Positions 18,870 through 27,482 are shown, counted from the stretch's first letter. The stretch: DNA of 64,000 bases from Aceticella autotrophica (GCF_017357865.1 NZ_CP060096.1:496001-560000), one strand, 5' to 3'. The notes: a model not told the origin generated them from the letters alone. Program-made: numbers and translations.

Positions 18870-18919
18870 CCTATTAAAGGTTATTGGCATTTGACAATAA
18901 CCTTTAATAGGTGTAATAT
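18870..18919. promoter_or_regulatory. 17-bp palindrome overlapping a promoter
   Basis: CCTATTAAAGGTTATTG (18870-18886) and its exact reverse complement (18895-18911) flank an 8-base loop. A good promoter, TTGACA (18891-18896), 17 bases, TAATAT (18914-18919), has its -35 across the loop and its spacer in the right arm. On the minus strand the stem is followed by six T residues, so it could be a leftward terminator; on the plus strand there is no T run. It may be an operator, a terminator, or both. Confidence 0.6.
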
Positions 18920-18946
18920 AAAAATAAGGTGTAGGGGATAATAAGC

Positions 18947-19420
18947 ATGATAGAATTTGATATACCCGGATATAAAATTATAGAAATAAAAAATGTGGTT
19001 TTTGACTTTAACGGTACACTTGCTGAAGACGGTATTTTAATTGAAGAAACAAAGGATAAAATAAGAGAGCTGTCAAATAAAAATATCAATCTTTATATTC
19101 TCACTTCTGATACATATGGCTCTGTGAAAAAACAATGCAGTAAATTACCTGTTAAAATAGAAATATTTGACAAAGAGAATGCTTCACAGGATAAAAAAAG
19201 AATAGTTGAAAAATTAGGGAGTGAAAACACCTTATCAATTGGCAACGGGAAAAATGATTTAGAAATGTTTAAAAGCAGCAGATTATCCATTGCGATAATT
19301 GGCAGGGAAGGATGTTTTTCGAAAGCATTATTTGAAGCAGATATTGTGGTAAACAATATAATTGATGCTATAGATTTATTATTAAAGCCCGATAGAATTA
19401 AAGCCACATTAAGAACATAA
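18947..19420 (+). CDS. HAD-superfamily hydrolase (soluble P-type ATPase-like)
   Basis: A 157-residue minimal HAD phosphatase of the soluble P-type ATPase-like group. Motif I is DFNGTLAED (nucleophile Asp20; the usual second Asp is Asn22), motif II is LTSDT and motif IV is GNGKNDLEMF. No cap domain is present. The substrate is unknown. GGGGAT precedes the ATG at 18947. It is probably expressed from the promoter inside the palindrome at 18870-18919, with the flavin reductase gene following after 69 bases. Confidence 0.8.
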   Translation: MIEFDIPGYKIIEIKNVVFDFNGTLAEDGILIEETKDKIRELSNKNINLYILTSDTYGSVKKQCSKLPVKIEIFDKENASQDKKRIVEKLGSENTLSIGNGKNDLEMFKSSRLSIAIIGREGCFSKALFEADIVVNNIIDAIDLLLKPDRIKATLRT

Positions 19421-19489
19421 GCTTGTAGTCAACATCACAGATATATTTTTCTGATGATGGCTAAAATAGATTATTAGGAGGAATTTTTC

Positions 19490-19981
19490 ATGGGAAAAAA
19501 ACAGGCAAATATGAAATCATGCCTTCAGCCTATGCCGAAGGTACTCGTATCCTGCAGAGGAACCGATGGCAAAAACAATGCACTGGCAGTGGCTTACTGC
19601 TGTAATTGCAGTTTTGATCCTCCAATGGTAATGGTAGGAATTGTCCCATCAAGGTATTCTTACAAATTAGTTAAAGAAACAGGTTGCTTTGTGGTGAATC
19701 TTGTTTCAAAACAACAAAAGGAAATGTTTGAATATCTTGGCAGTCATAGTGGCAAGGATGAGGATAAATTCTCAAAACTAAATCTCCGTGTTGAAGAAGG
19801 GGTAAAGGTTAATGCACCATTGTTATCGGATTGTCCCGTAAATATAGAGTGCAGGGTAGTTGATTCTATAGTTACTGGTTCTCACGAGATGTTTGTAGGA
19901 AAAGTTGAATTTGTCCATGCAGACGAAAAATTACTGAATGATAAAGGTGAAATTGATTTTTCCAAAATCGAGTTTCTATAA
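19490..19981 (+). CDS. Flavin reductase family protein
   Basis: A 163-residue FMN-binding split-barrel protein of the flavin reductase-like family (PVLVSCRG-type strand, NALAVAYCC, MVGIVPSRYSYKLV, TGCFVVNLVS, EIDFSKIEFL at the end). Members bind FMN and reduce flavins or act as flavoredoxins in anaerobes. Substrate and partner are unknown. It has a strong AGGAGG ribosome-binding site 7 bases before the ATG and may be co-transcribed with the HAD gene. Confidence 0.82.
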   Translation: MGKKQANMKSCLQPMPKVLVSCRGTDGKNNALAVAYCCNCSFDPPMVMVGIVPSRYSYKLVKETGCFVVNLVSKQQKEMFEYLGSHSGKDEDKFSKLNLRVEEGVKVNAPLLSDCPVNIECRVVDSIVTGSHEMFVGKVEFVHADEKLLNDKGEIDFSKIEFL

Positions 19982-19996
19982 AAACAAAAAAGATTA

Positions 19997-20026
19997 TTGA
20001 CATAATGATTAATAACTGAGTATAAT
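19997..20026 (+). promoter_or_regulatory. Promoter of the DUF134-DUF89 unit
   Basis: TTGACA, 18 bases, TATAAT: both hexamers perfect. Transcription would begin near 20033, leaving a leader of about 138 bases containing the structure at 20056-20113. Confidence 0.75.
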
Positions 20027-20055
20027 CATAAATATAATGGGCAAATGTTCAAATG

Positions 20056-20113
20056 AAGAGGCTGGTAATGCCACGAAAAAATAATAGGTTCCGGGATTGG
20101 CATTCCACCTCTT
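20056..20113 (+). promoter_or_regulatory. Structured 5' leader, unassigned
   Basis: A long imperfect hairpin in the DUF134 leader. AAGAGG (20056-20061) pairs with CCTCTT (20108-20113), GG (20064-65) with CC (20105-06) and AATGCCA (20067-73) with TGGCATT (20098-104), with small bulges and a 24-base purine-rich apical loop. No T run follows, so it is not a simple terminator. I do not recognise a known riboswitch class. Confidence 0.45.
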
Positions 20114-20170
20114 ATTTATTAATTTGATATATGTACTTAAATTTAAAAGATATTGAAGGTGAGATATATA

Positions 20171-20551
20171 ATGGCAAGACCAAGAAAATGGAGAAGAGTC
20201 TGTATTTTACCGGAAATAAATACATTTGGACCAATTGACGTTTTGGAAAATCCAAATGAATGTATTTATATGACCGTAGAGGAATATCAGACAATAAAAT
20301 TAATGGACCTTGAGGGTTTAACTCAGGAAGAATGTGCAGATTTAATGGGGGTTGCCCGTTCAACGGTTCAGCGGATTTACAATGATGCACGGAGAAAATT
20401 AGCAGATAGTTTGATAAACGGTAAAGTATTGAAGATAGAAGGCGGAAATTATAAACTTTGCAGTGAATTTGAAGATATGAAACCATGTGATAGCTGTCTA
20501 TGTCACAGGCATAGGCATGGCAGAAACATGAAGTTTGGTGGTCAATTTTGA
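20171..20551 (+). CDS. DUF134 putative DNA-binding protein
   Basis: A 126-residue protein beginning MARPRKWRRVC, the usual start of DUF134 (COG1342) proteins. A sigma-70 region 4-like helix-turn-helix (LTQEECADLMGVARSTVQRIY, about residues 55-75) supports DNA binding. The C-terminal end has a Cys/His cluster (CDSCLCHRHRHGR) that could bind a metal. I chose the ATG at 20171, 7 bases after AAGGTGA; the frame is open six codons upstream. The stop overlaps the start of the DUF89 gene (TTGA). The target is unknown; regulating its own structured leader is a guess. Confidence 0.85.
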   Translation: MARPRKWRRVCILPEINTFGPIDVLENPNECIYMTVEEYQTIKLMDLEGLTQEECADLMGVARSTVQRIYNDARRKLADSLINGKVLKIEGGNYKLCSEFEDMKPCDSCLCHRHRHGRNMKFGGQF

Positions 20552-21435
20552 ATATTAATTTAGATTGTATATATTGTATTATAAAAAAATCAGATTCATT
20601 GTTTACCCTCTTTGAAAAAGATGAGAGGAAGAAATTAAGGTTCATGAAAGAAGTATTTTTAGTTATTGGAAAATCCAATGAAAGAGATACATCACCCTAC
20701 TTAAGCGCTGTAATAATGAGGCTTTTAAAAAGTGAATTAAACCTTGGAGATATATATTTTGATATAAAAAATAAATACAATAAACTTTTGCTTTCTATGG
20801 AAGAGGATATTTTAAAGCATATTTATAATTCAGAGGATAAAATGCTTACGGCGTTAAAATATGCCATGATTGGCAACTTTATTGATTTTGGGGCTATGGA
20901 TAAGGTTGATATTTCCCAATTGGAAAGATTAATTGAAAATGCGCCAAATCAAACAATTGACATGAAAAAATATGAAGAATTTATAAATCAACTAAAAAAC
21001 GCAAAACGACTGGCATATCTTGCTGACAATGCCGGTGAAATTGTTTTAGACAAAATATTCATTAAAATACTGAAGGAGTTTTATCCGGCGATAGATATAA
21101 TTGTAATTGTAAGGGGCAAACCTATCTATAATGATGCGACAATTGCGGATGCAGAAGAGATAGGTTTGTGTGATTTAGTCAATGTAATAGGAAATGGAAC
21201 AGACATACCCGGTACACAGCTAAATGAATTGAATACAGAGTCAAGAGAAATAATAAACAATGCAGACCTAATAATTGCAAAAGGGCAGGGGAATTTTGAA
21301 ACTCTTTTTCCTTGCGGTAAAAATATTTATTATATATTTTTGTGTAAGTGTGATTTATTTCTAAGACGGTTTAACATAGAAAAGTTTAAAGGTGTATTTG
21401 CTAATGAAAAGGATATTAAGGTTATGATGAAATAA
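20548..21435 (+). CDS. DUF89/ARMT1-like damage-control phosphatase
   Basis: A 295-residue protein of the DUF89 family, metal-dependent phosphatases thought to remove damaged phosphometabolites. The N-terminal CIYC (Cys7, Cys10) and the conserved YLADNAGEIVLDK near residue 158, plus the C-terminal AKGQGNFE and FLCKCD, match the bacterial/archaeal subgroup. The start is TTG at 20548, overlapping the DUF134 stop by 4 bases, with GGTGG upstream; this is translational coupling. The substrate is unknown. Confidence 0.82.
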   Translation: MNINLDCIYCIIKKSDSLFTLFEKDERKKLRFMKEVFLVIGKSNERDTSPYLSAVIMRLLKSELNLGDIYFDIKNKYNKLLLSMEEDILKHIYNSEDKMLTALKYAMIGNFIDFGAMDKVDISQLERLIENAPNQTIDMKKYEEFINQLKNAKRLAYLADNAGEIVLDKIFIKILKEFYPAIDIIVIVRGKPIYNDATIADAEEIGLCDLVNVIGNGTDIPGTQLNELNTESREIINNADLIIAKGQGNFETLFPCGKNIYYIFLCKCDLFLRRFNIEKFKGVFANEKDIKVMMK

Positions 21436-21473
21436 ATTTAATATAAAAAATTTTTTTTGTTTATATACATATA

Positions 21474-21502
21474 TTGCATGTATTTTTTAATTATAGTATA
21501 AT
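21474..21502 (+). promoter_or_regulatory. Promoter of the dihydrolipoyl dehydrogenase gene
   Basis: TTGCAT, 17 bases, TATAAT, 33 bases before the ATG. Confidence 0.6.
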
Positions 21503-21534
21503 TAATTTAAAATTTCACAAAGAAGGGTGATAAT

Positions 21535-22935
21535 ATGACAAACATTGAAAAATATGATATAGCTATTATCGGCTCTGGTTCTGCCGGATATGTTGCGGCT
21601 ATAAGAGGCGCTGACCTTGGGAAAAAAGTTTTGATAATAGAAAAAGGGGAATTGGGTGGAACCTGCCTAAACAGAGGATGCATACCAACTAAAGCGCTGC
21701 TCCATTCAGCGGAGATTTATTCCCATTTTAATAACTCAGAAGAAATAGGAATAAAGGCTGAAAATATTTCTTACGATTTGAATGTGATTCAAAAAAGGAA
21801 AAATGACATAATAAATAAGCTTGTTACAGGGATAGATCTCTTGCTGAAATCCAGAAAGATAGTTTTAAAAAAAGGCTGCGGCAAGATAGTAGATGAGCAT
21901 ACCATAGAGATTAATCATGAAGGTAATATTGAAAGGATTAATGCGGAAAATATTATAATAGCAACAGGTTCCGAACCTTTAATGCCTCCATGTTTTAAAT
22001 TTGACGGAAAAAATATTATAACAAGTAAAGAGGCGTTAGAAGTCAAAGAAATTCCAAAAGATATTCTTATCATAGGTTCTGGGGCAATCGGCGTAGAGTT
22101 TGCCATATTCTTTTCTTCATTCGGTGCTAAGGTTACTTTGGTAGAGATGATGCCACAGATTATACCTGCTTTAAGGGATAAAAAGATGGCTAAATTAATT
22201 CAGAGGATACTTAATAAAAAGGGTATAGATGTAATCACAGGGACTAAGGTAGAAAATATCGAAATAAAAGAAGACGGCAGGGTATTTTCCACACTAAGCA
22301 ATGGTAAAACGATTCAAAATGAGAAGGTATTGGTATCAATAGGGAGAAAGTTGAATTCAGAAGGTATTGGACTCGAAGACGTTGGAGTCAAAGTTGAAAA
22401 TGGAAGGATAATAGTAAATGAAGAGATGCGGACGAATATACCAAATATTTTTGCCGTTGGTGATGTCATAGGAGGTTTATTGCTTGCACACAAAGCTCAG
22501 AGGGAAGGAATCGTTGTAGCAGAAGTTATATCAGGATTAAATACTAAAATGGATTACAGGGTAGTACCATCCGCAATATTTTCCTCTCCGGAGATTTCGG
22601 CTGTAGGATTGACCGAAGAAGAAGCTAAAGAGAAGGGCATCGAAATAATTACAGGGGAAATTCCATTTGCATCTAATGGGAAAGCACTTACAATGAACGA
22701 AACAGAAGGCTTGGTAAAAGTAGTAGCTAAAAAAGATACAAAAGAAATTATAGGCGCACAGATAGTCGGACCGGATGCCAGCGTGCTTATTGCCGAGCTT
22801 GCTCTATCTGTTGAGAAAAACCTTACCCTTATGGATGTTGCAAATACAATACATACACATCCCACTCTTCCGGAAGTAATAATGGAAGCTGCAAAGGCTG
22901 CTTTAGGAGAGGCAATACATAAAGCAAAGAGATAA
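21535..22935 (+). CDS. lpdA: Dihydrolipoyl dehydrogenase
   Basis: An FAD-dependent disulfide oxidoreductase of 466 residues that reoxidises dihydrolipoyl groups with NAD. It has the FAD-binding IIGSGSAGYVAAIRGADLG, the redox disulfide GGTCLNRGC (Cys44, Cys49), the NAD-binding IIGSGAIGVEFA, the second FAD motif NIFAVGDVIGG and the dimer-interface HTHPTLPE with the catalytic His-Glu pair. No E1, E2 or glycine-cleavage gene is nearby, so its partner complex is not shown. AGAAGGGTGAT precedes the ATG. Confidence 0.93.
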   Translation: MTNIEKYDIAIIGSGSAGYVAAIRGADLGKKVLIIEKGELGGTCLNRGCIPTKALLHSAEIYSHFNNSEEIGIKAENISYDLNVIQKRKNDIINKLVTGIDLLLKSRKIVLKKGCGKIVDEHTIEINHEGNIERINAENIIIATGSEPLMPPCFKFDGKNIITSKEALEVKEIPKDILIIGSGAIGVEFAIFFSSFGAKVTLVEMMPQIIPALRDKKMAKLIQRILNKKGIDVITGTKVENIEIKEDGRVFSTLSNGKTIQNEKVLVSIGRKLNSEGIGLEDVGVKVENGRIIVNEEMRTNIPNIFAVGDVIGGLLLAHKAQREGIVVAEVISGLNTKMDYRVVPSAIFSSPEISAVGLTEEEAKEKGIEIITGEIPFASNGKALTMNETEGLVKVVAKKDTKEIIGAQIVGPDASVLIAELALSVEKNLTLMDVANTIHTHPTLPEVIMEAAKAALGEAIHKAKR

Positions 22936-22994
22936 AAGGCAGCAGGAATAGAAAATCTTAAATTATGCTTTAATATTTTTGTTTTGAAAGAGAG

Positions 22995-23921
22995 ATGGAG
23001 GAAATGTATGTTTTTGGTCCGGTACCTTCAAGGAGGCTTGGTATATCATTAGGGTTGGATATTATCCCATATAAGACATGCAATCAAGACTGCCTGTATT
23101 GTCAACTGGGCAGGACGACCGTTAAAACAAATGAAAGAAGAACTTATGTAAGTGTATCTGATTTATTAAATGAGCTGAAAAGTGTTCTATCAAAAAACGA
23201 TAGTATAGACTATATAACATTTGCAGGCTCAGGAGAACCTACATTAAATTCCGATCTTGGGAAGATAATAAAGAAAATAAAGGAAATAAGCTCCATACCC
23301 GTTGCGGTAATTACTAACAGTCTTAAAATGACAGATGAAGACGTACGTAAAGAATTATCCGCGGCAGATTTGATAGTACCTTCTCTTGATAGTGCTGTTC
23401 AGGATACCTTCGAGAGATTAAACAGACCCTGCGAAAATATAAAAATACGTGATGTTATAGATTCTCTGGTAAAATTCAGGCAAAATTTTTCCACTACGAT
23501 GTGGTTAGAAGTGATGCTTATAAAGGGAATCAATAATGATAAGGAAAATATAGAAAATTTAAGGTCAGCAATAGAAGAGATTAAGCCTGACGAAGTTCAA
23601 TTAAATACAGCAGTAAGACCTTCAAATTCTGGAGAAGCAAAGCCTTTAAATATGGAGGAGCTTCAAGATATTGCAGGTTATTTAGGAAGAAGTTGCAGAG
23701 TCATAGCTTCTTTTGACAGAAAATCAAACAAAGTTTATAATTTAAATATAGAAGATGAGGTACTGTCATTATTAAAAAGAAGACCCTGTACCTTAAAAGA
23801 AATGTCGGAGGTATTATCTATACATCCTAATGAATTGTCAAAATATCTTGGAGCTTTGGAAAAGGATGGGAAAGTCAAGGAAAGGGTATTTAATTCAGAA
23901 AAATTTTTTCAATCGTGTTAA
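22995..23921 (+). CDS. Radical SAM protein (COG0731-type)
   Basis: A 308-residue radical SAM enzyme with the [4Fe-4S] cysteines Cys29, Cys33 and Cys36 in CNQDCLYCQ, the N-terminal VFGPVPSRRLGISLGLD typical of the COG0731 group, and the SAM-binding ITFAGSGEPTLN. The last 70 residues (LSLLKRRPCTLKEMSEVLSI...) look like a winged helix. COG0731 members include wyosine-synthesis relatives, but many bacterial copies have no known substrate, and I do not assign one. The ATG at 22995 has AAAGAGAG upstream; an ATG at 23004 is possible. Confidence 0.8.
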   Translation: MEEMYVFGPVPSRRLGISLGLDIIPYKTCNQDCLYCQLGRTTVKTNERRTYVSVSDLLNELKSVLSKNDSIDYITFAGSGEPTLNSDLGKIIKKIKEISSIPVAVITNSLKMTDEDVRKELSAADLIVPSLDSAVQDTFERLNRPCENIKIRDVIDSLVKFRQNFSTTMWLEVMLIKGINNDKENIENLRSAIEEIKPDEVQLNTAVRPSNSGEAKPLNMEELQDIAGYLGRSCRVIASFDRKSNKVYNLNIEDEVLSLLKRRPCTLKEMSEVLSIHPNELSKYLGALEKDGKVKERVFNSEKFFQSC

Positions 23922-24041
23922 GCCTTAAATCTGCATTGAAGAAAGGTATTAATTGTAAACATTATCAGAAAAACTTATAAATTATTTATAAAAACAGTTT
24001 CTTTTTTGTTAAATAATGATAAAATAAAAATAGAGAATTAT

Positions 24042-24069
24042 TTGCTTAAAAAATATTTTGTGTTATAAT
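24042..24069 (+). promoter_or_regulatory. Probable original tig promoter, now 2.1 kb from its gene
   Basis: TTGCTT, 16 bases, then an extended TGTTATAAT. It lies 38 bases before the IS607 insertion point. Removing the element places it about 45 bases before the tig ATG with AGGAGG between, an ordinary promoter-leader layout. Confidence 0.6.
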
Positions 24070-24172
24070 ATGAAGAAGTATTTTCGTTTAAACATATGAA
24101 TAGGAGGTAAATAACAGCTGCCTTATTTCTGACAAACCTTGACAAAACAAACAAATATAATACAATAAGCTT

Positions 24173-24253
24173 ATGGAATTATTAACTAAAGGTTTCCGGG
24201 AACTGATAACAGAGGTGAAGTTAGTTGAAGAAAAGAAAAAAGAACAGCGGTGA
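24173..24253 (+). pseudogene. tnpA: IS607 tnpA remnant with in-frame internal deletion
   Basis: ATG at 24173 opens MELLTK, identical to the start of the intact TnpA for five residues, then jumps to GFRELITEVK, the intact protein's C-terminal end, and stops at 24253 after 26 codons. The helix-turn-helix and recombinase domain (about 193 codons) are missing, so it cannot transpose itself. The promoter-like TTGACA (24139) with TACAAT (24161) is kept. Confidence 0.85.
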
Positions 24254-24329
24254 AACAAGCTGCACCGTCTGCGTTGAATTTTTTCCGGAGGTTTACCCTA
24301 CCTTCCGCTTAAAAAAGTAGAGCCGCGGG

Positions 24330-25910
24330 ATGGAGGACCCGCTGAACACCGAGATGAGATTGTTTTGCTCTTGTACTCGCTGGGCGTTCAACCGGCTGCA
24401 GGAAGATAAATCACGTGAAGAGCTAAAAAAAGAATGTCAGCAGGTATTTGGCTTGAATTCACGATGCTGTGATGATGCCATACTGAAAGGTAGAGCCATA
24501 ATCGAATCACAAAAAGAGCTTTTAAAAATGGAAATAGAAGAAACAAAAACAAAACTATCCCGCACAGAGAAAAAACTCAGTTGGACAGAAAGAACCTTAA
24601 ATAAAGCTGTTGAAAAGAACGATTCAGAAAAAATCAAAAAATTAAAGCGCACTGTACACGGTCGCAAAGCCAGGGTGAAAAAACTATCTGACAAGCTCGA
24701 TGAGCTAAAGGTTCACCAAGACAACGGCACCATACCGACAGTAGTTTTCGGAGGTCATTCTTTGTGGAAGAAAGTTTGCAAAGGCAGTGTTTCGGCAGAA
24801 GAATGGCATAAGGCACGTCAAGACAGGTTATATTCCCGCGGAGACAAGACCAAAGGCGGCAACCCGAACATCAAGATAAGCGAGCATGACGGAGAATTCT
24901 TCTTATCAGTAACCATTTCTCACCTGTCAGAGCAAAAAGGTACGGATAAAAAAGATAGACCAATAATGACCAGAGCACCCCATGTAGAAGGAAGGCTGTG
25001 GCTGCCGGACAAATACCGTTCAAAGGTGTATGAATTACTTTCATCCGGTGCGCCTTATACGGTAGAACTAATCAAAAGCAAGGATGACAGGTACAGGGCA
25101 CATATCAGTTTCGACTTAACACCACCTGATTTAATAACCAATCCCGACTACGGATATTTAGGCATGGATACCAACCCTGACGGTATAGCACTTGCCAATG
25201 TCAGTTATACCGGTCAGCCAGAACCATGGGCAAAGAATTTTAACGTACCATACCCAAAAGCCCTGCACAAATTTGACGGTGAATTTCAAGTAAAAATACA
25301 TCCGAATGGTTTTCTTTACATCAAGATACCCGAACTATCTTACAGTTGTGGATATCGGCGTACTTACTTAGTCGGTGTGTTAGCCAAGATAGTAGTAGAC
25401 ATTGCTAAAGCCTTGGGTAAACCCATAGCCTTAGAAAAGCTGGACTTCGGGAAAGACCATCTAAATACCAACAAAAAATTCAACCGCATGGCAGCCAATT
25501 TCCCTTTTAGAAAGATAGTTGAAGCTGTCATACGCAGGGCATTCAAGGAAGGTGTAGGCATAAAGCAGGTATGGCCGATACACACATCAACCATAGGCTA
25601 CTGGAAGTACAAAAAGAAGTACGGCATAACTGTCCACCATGCCGCAGCATTGGTGATAGCCCGTCGTGCGATAGGTTTTAAAGAGCGTATTACCAATGAA
25701 TTAAAACAGAAAATCCAAGTCCTTAAAGAAAAGCTGAATCAAAAGGCAAATTCCTTACCTGGGGAAGGAAGAGGGATGACCCGAAAGGTGAAGCAGCTCT
25801 TCAAGAAACTGGACGGAAGGATTCTTAAGTTTAACGGTCTGACTCGTAAACAGGAATCATTTTATTCCGTCTGGCATGACTTGAAGCAGCTTGCTTTATC
25901 AAGTAGGTGA
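24330..25910 (+). CDS. tnpB: IS607-associated TnpB-like protein, copy 1, N-terminally shortened
   Basis: 526 residues from the ATG at 24330, very similar to the copy at 49010. The homologous frame begins upstream at TTG 24225 but meets TAG at 24318-24320 where copy 2 has TGG (Trp), so the first 40 or so residues are lost unless translation restarts. The RuvC-I aspartate is kept in LGMDTNPDG and the RuvC-II glutamate in LEKLDFGK. The RuvC-III position reads HHAAALVIARR with no Asp, and no C-terminal zinc-finger cysteines are present. A central Lys/Glu-rich region is a predicted coiled coil. Known TnpB proteins are RNA-guided nucleases; whether this subgroup cuts DNA is unclear. Confidence 0.8.
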   Translation: MEDPLNTEMRLFCSCTRWAFNRLQEDKSREELKKECQQVFGLNSRCCDDAILKGRAIIESQKELLKMEIEETKTKLSRTEKKLSWTERTLNKAVEKNDSEKIKKLKRTVHGRKARVKKLSDKLDELKVHQDNGTIPTVVFGGHSLWKKVCKGSVSAEEWHKARQDRLYSRGDKTKGGNPNIKISEHDGEFFLSVTISHLSEQKGTDKKDRPIMTRAPHVEGRLWLPDKYRSKVYELLSSGAPYTVELIKSKDDRYRAHISFDLTPPDLITNPDYGYLGMDTNPDGIALANVSYTGQPEPWAKNFNVPYPKALHKFDGEFQVKIHPNGFLYIKIPELSYSCGYRRTYLVGVLAKIVVDIAKALGKPIALEKLDFGKDHLNTNKKFNRMAANFPFRKIVEAVIRRAFKEGVGIKQVWPIHTSTIGYWKYKKKYGITVHHAAALVIARRAIGFKERITNELKQKIQVLKEKLNQKANSLPGEGRGMTRKVKQLFKKLDGRILKFNGLTRKQESFYSVWHDLKQLALSSR

Positions 25911-25914
25911 CCCC

Positions 25915-26170
25915 GTTTAGCCGGAGTACGGGAACAACCGGTAAGTCTAATCTAACAGATTGCGGGAGGCAAAGCAGCAGCTTTCGCTTAACGGTCAACG
26001 CAAGTTGCGCCCGTAAAGCGCCGTTCTCCCGTCCGGGTGGGACTCCCGGGACTAAGGTCTCCCTGTCGCCCCAGAAAAAATTTATCATGGAGGTGTAAAG
26101 CCTGGTCATGGGGAGGCCGGGTTTACAAAAATTAATTATTGTTATGTATTGTAAACTTTTTTGAACCAGG
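25915..26170 (+). ncRNA. Candidate guide-RNA (omega/reRNA) region of IS607 copy 1
   Basis: 256 noncoding bases after tnpB, much more GC-rich than the surroundings and strongly conserved with copy 2. They contain strong stems such as GTCCGGG with CCCGGGAC. In characterised TnpB systems the guide RNA is made from this end and its guide is the flanking DNA, here ATTTACTTAATGGGTAGT over the tig start. The RNA itself is inferred. Confidence 0.45.
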
Positions 26171-26179
26171 ATTTACTTA

Positions 26180-27478
26180 ATGGGTAGTAATCTTAAAAAA
26201 ATAGAAAAAAGTGTAGCAATAATTGAACTTAATATTCCAAAGGAAACATTTGAAAACAGCATGAATTTTGCATACAAGAAAAATGCCGATAAATTTAATA
26301 TTCCCGGTTTTAGGCGCGGCAAAGCACCGATGGCAATTGTAGAAAGGTATTACGGCGAGGGAATACTGTATGAAGATGCTATAGAGCATGCTTTTCCGGT
26401 AGCATATAAGGAAGCGATTGAATCGCTTAAAATAGATCCGGTTGACACTCCGAATATTGATGTCTTACAAATAGGCAAGGGCAAAGACTTGATTATTGAA
26501 GTAAGGGTTCCTGTAATGCCGGAGGTTGAACTTGGAGAATATAAGGATATAGAGGTAGAAAAAATAGAATATGATGTTACAGAAGAAGAAATCATGAACC
26601 GCCTTCAGGAAATGAGACAAAAGAGTGCCAGAATTATTCCGGTAGAAGATAGACCTGCACAAACGGGGGATATTGTAATAATAGATTTTGAAGGATTTAT
26701 TGACGGCGAGCCTTTTGAAAAAGGCAAGGCGGAAAATTACGAACTTGAGCTGGGTTCCAATACGTTTATACCGGGCTTTGAAGAACAGATTGTTGGACAC
26801 AATATAAATGATGAATTTGATGTTGATGTTACTTTCCCTGAAAATTACAGGGTTGACGATTTAAAAAGCAAGCCGGTAGTATTTAAAGTAAAATTAAAAG
26901 CCATAAAACAAAAAGAACTTCCCGATTTAAGTGATGACTTTGCAAAAGATGTAAGCGAACATGATACACTTGATGAGCTAAAGGAGTCAATAAAAAAGGA
27001 AATTCAGGAAGAGAAAAGACATTATGCAGAGGAAGAAATGAAAGAAAATGCTGCCAAGAAGGTAGTACAGAATTCAAAGGTTGAAATTCCCGACGTAATG
27101 ATTGAGAGGCAAATAGATATATCATTGAAAGAACTTGATTACAATTTAAGATATCAAGGGTTATATCTTGATAAGTACCTTGAAATTACAGGCAAAAGCA
27201 AAGATGATTTAAGAGCCGAAATGAGAAATGCTGCTGAATCAAGGGTTAAGATGCAGTTGGTAATAGATAAGATAGGCAAATTAGAAAATATAGAAGCAAC
27301 AGATGAAGAAATTGAGGAAAAGATTGCTGAAATTGCAAAAGAATACAACATAACAGCGGAAAAATTAAAAGAAGAGCTTAATGAAAACCAAATAAACAAT
27401 ATTAAAGATGATATAATATATTTTAAGACAATTGACTTTATTTTTAACAATAGTAAAATAGTAAATAAAGAGGAGTGA
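26180..27478 (+). CDS. tig: Trigger factor
   Basis: The ribosome-bound chaperone and peptidyl-prolyl isomerase, 432 residues. It has the ribosome-binding N-domain (signature FRRGKAP, with the preceding GF, about residue 38), an FKBP-type isomerase domain (about 155-240, [20 protein letters not shown]) and a helical C-domain. The ATG at 26180 is the only sensible start. Its natural ribosome-binding site, AGGAGG 9 bases before the ATG, has been split off by IS607 copy 1, leaving ACCAGG from the element's right end. It is first in the tig-clpP-clpX-lon operon. Confidence 0.95.
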   Translation: MGSNLKKIEKSVAIIELNIPKETFENSMNFAYKKNADKFNIPGFRRGKAPMAIVERYYGEGILYEDAIEHAFPVAYKEAIESLKIDPVDTPNIDVLQIGKGKDLIIEVRVPVMPEVELGEYKDIEVEKIEYDVTEEEIMNRLQEMRQKSARIIPVEDRPAQTGDIVIIDFEGFIDGEPFEKGKAENYELELGSNTFIPGFEEQIVGHNINDEFDVDVTFPENYRVDDLKSKPVVFKVKLKAIKQKELPDLSDDFAKDVSEHDTLDELKESIKKEIQEEKRHYAEEEMKENAAKKVVQNSKVEIPDVMIERQIDISLKELDYNLRYQGLYLDKYLEITGKSKDDLRAEMRNAAESRVKMQLVIDKIGKLENIEATDEEIEEKIAEIAKEYNITAEKLKEELNENQINNIKDDIIYFKTIDFIFNNSKIVNKEE

Positions 27479-27482
27479 TGTT

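Larger units (their letters stand above)
24108..26170 (+). mobile_element. IS607-type element, copy 1, defective, in the tig ribosome-binding site
   Basis: 2,063 bases related to the complete element at 48316-51008. Ends are set by comparison of the two copies: the left end follows GGAGG and the right end finishes GAACCAGG. The tnpA gene has lost about 580 bases. tnpB is retained but has a stop codon in its 5' part, and the noncoding 3' region is kept. No target duplication is seen, as expected for IS607 serine recombinases that join at GG dinucleotides. GTTTACAA and TTGTAAAC (26121-26128, 26149-26156) form an inverted repeat in the right end, shared with copy 2. Confidence 0.88.

Noticed and set aside
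26149-26176. Hybrid promoter with -35 in the IS607 right end and -10 in the tig leader
   Set aside because: The TTTACT -10 is weak and would start transcription after the tig ATG.
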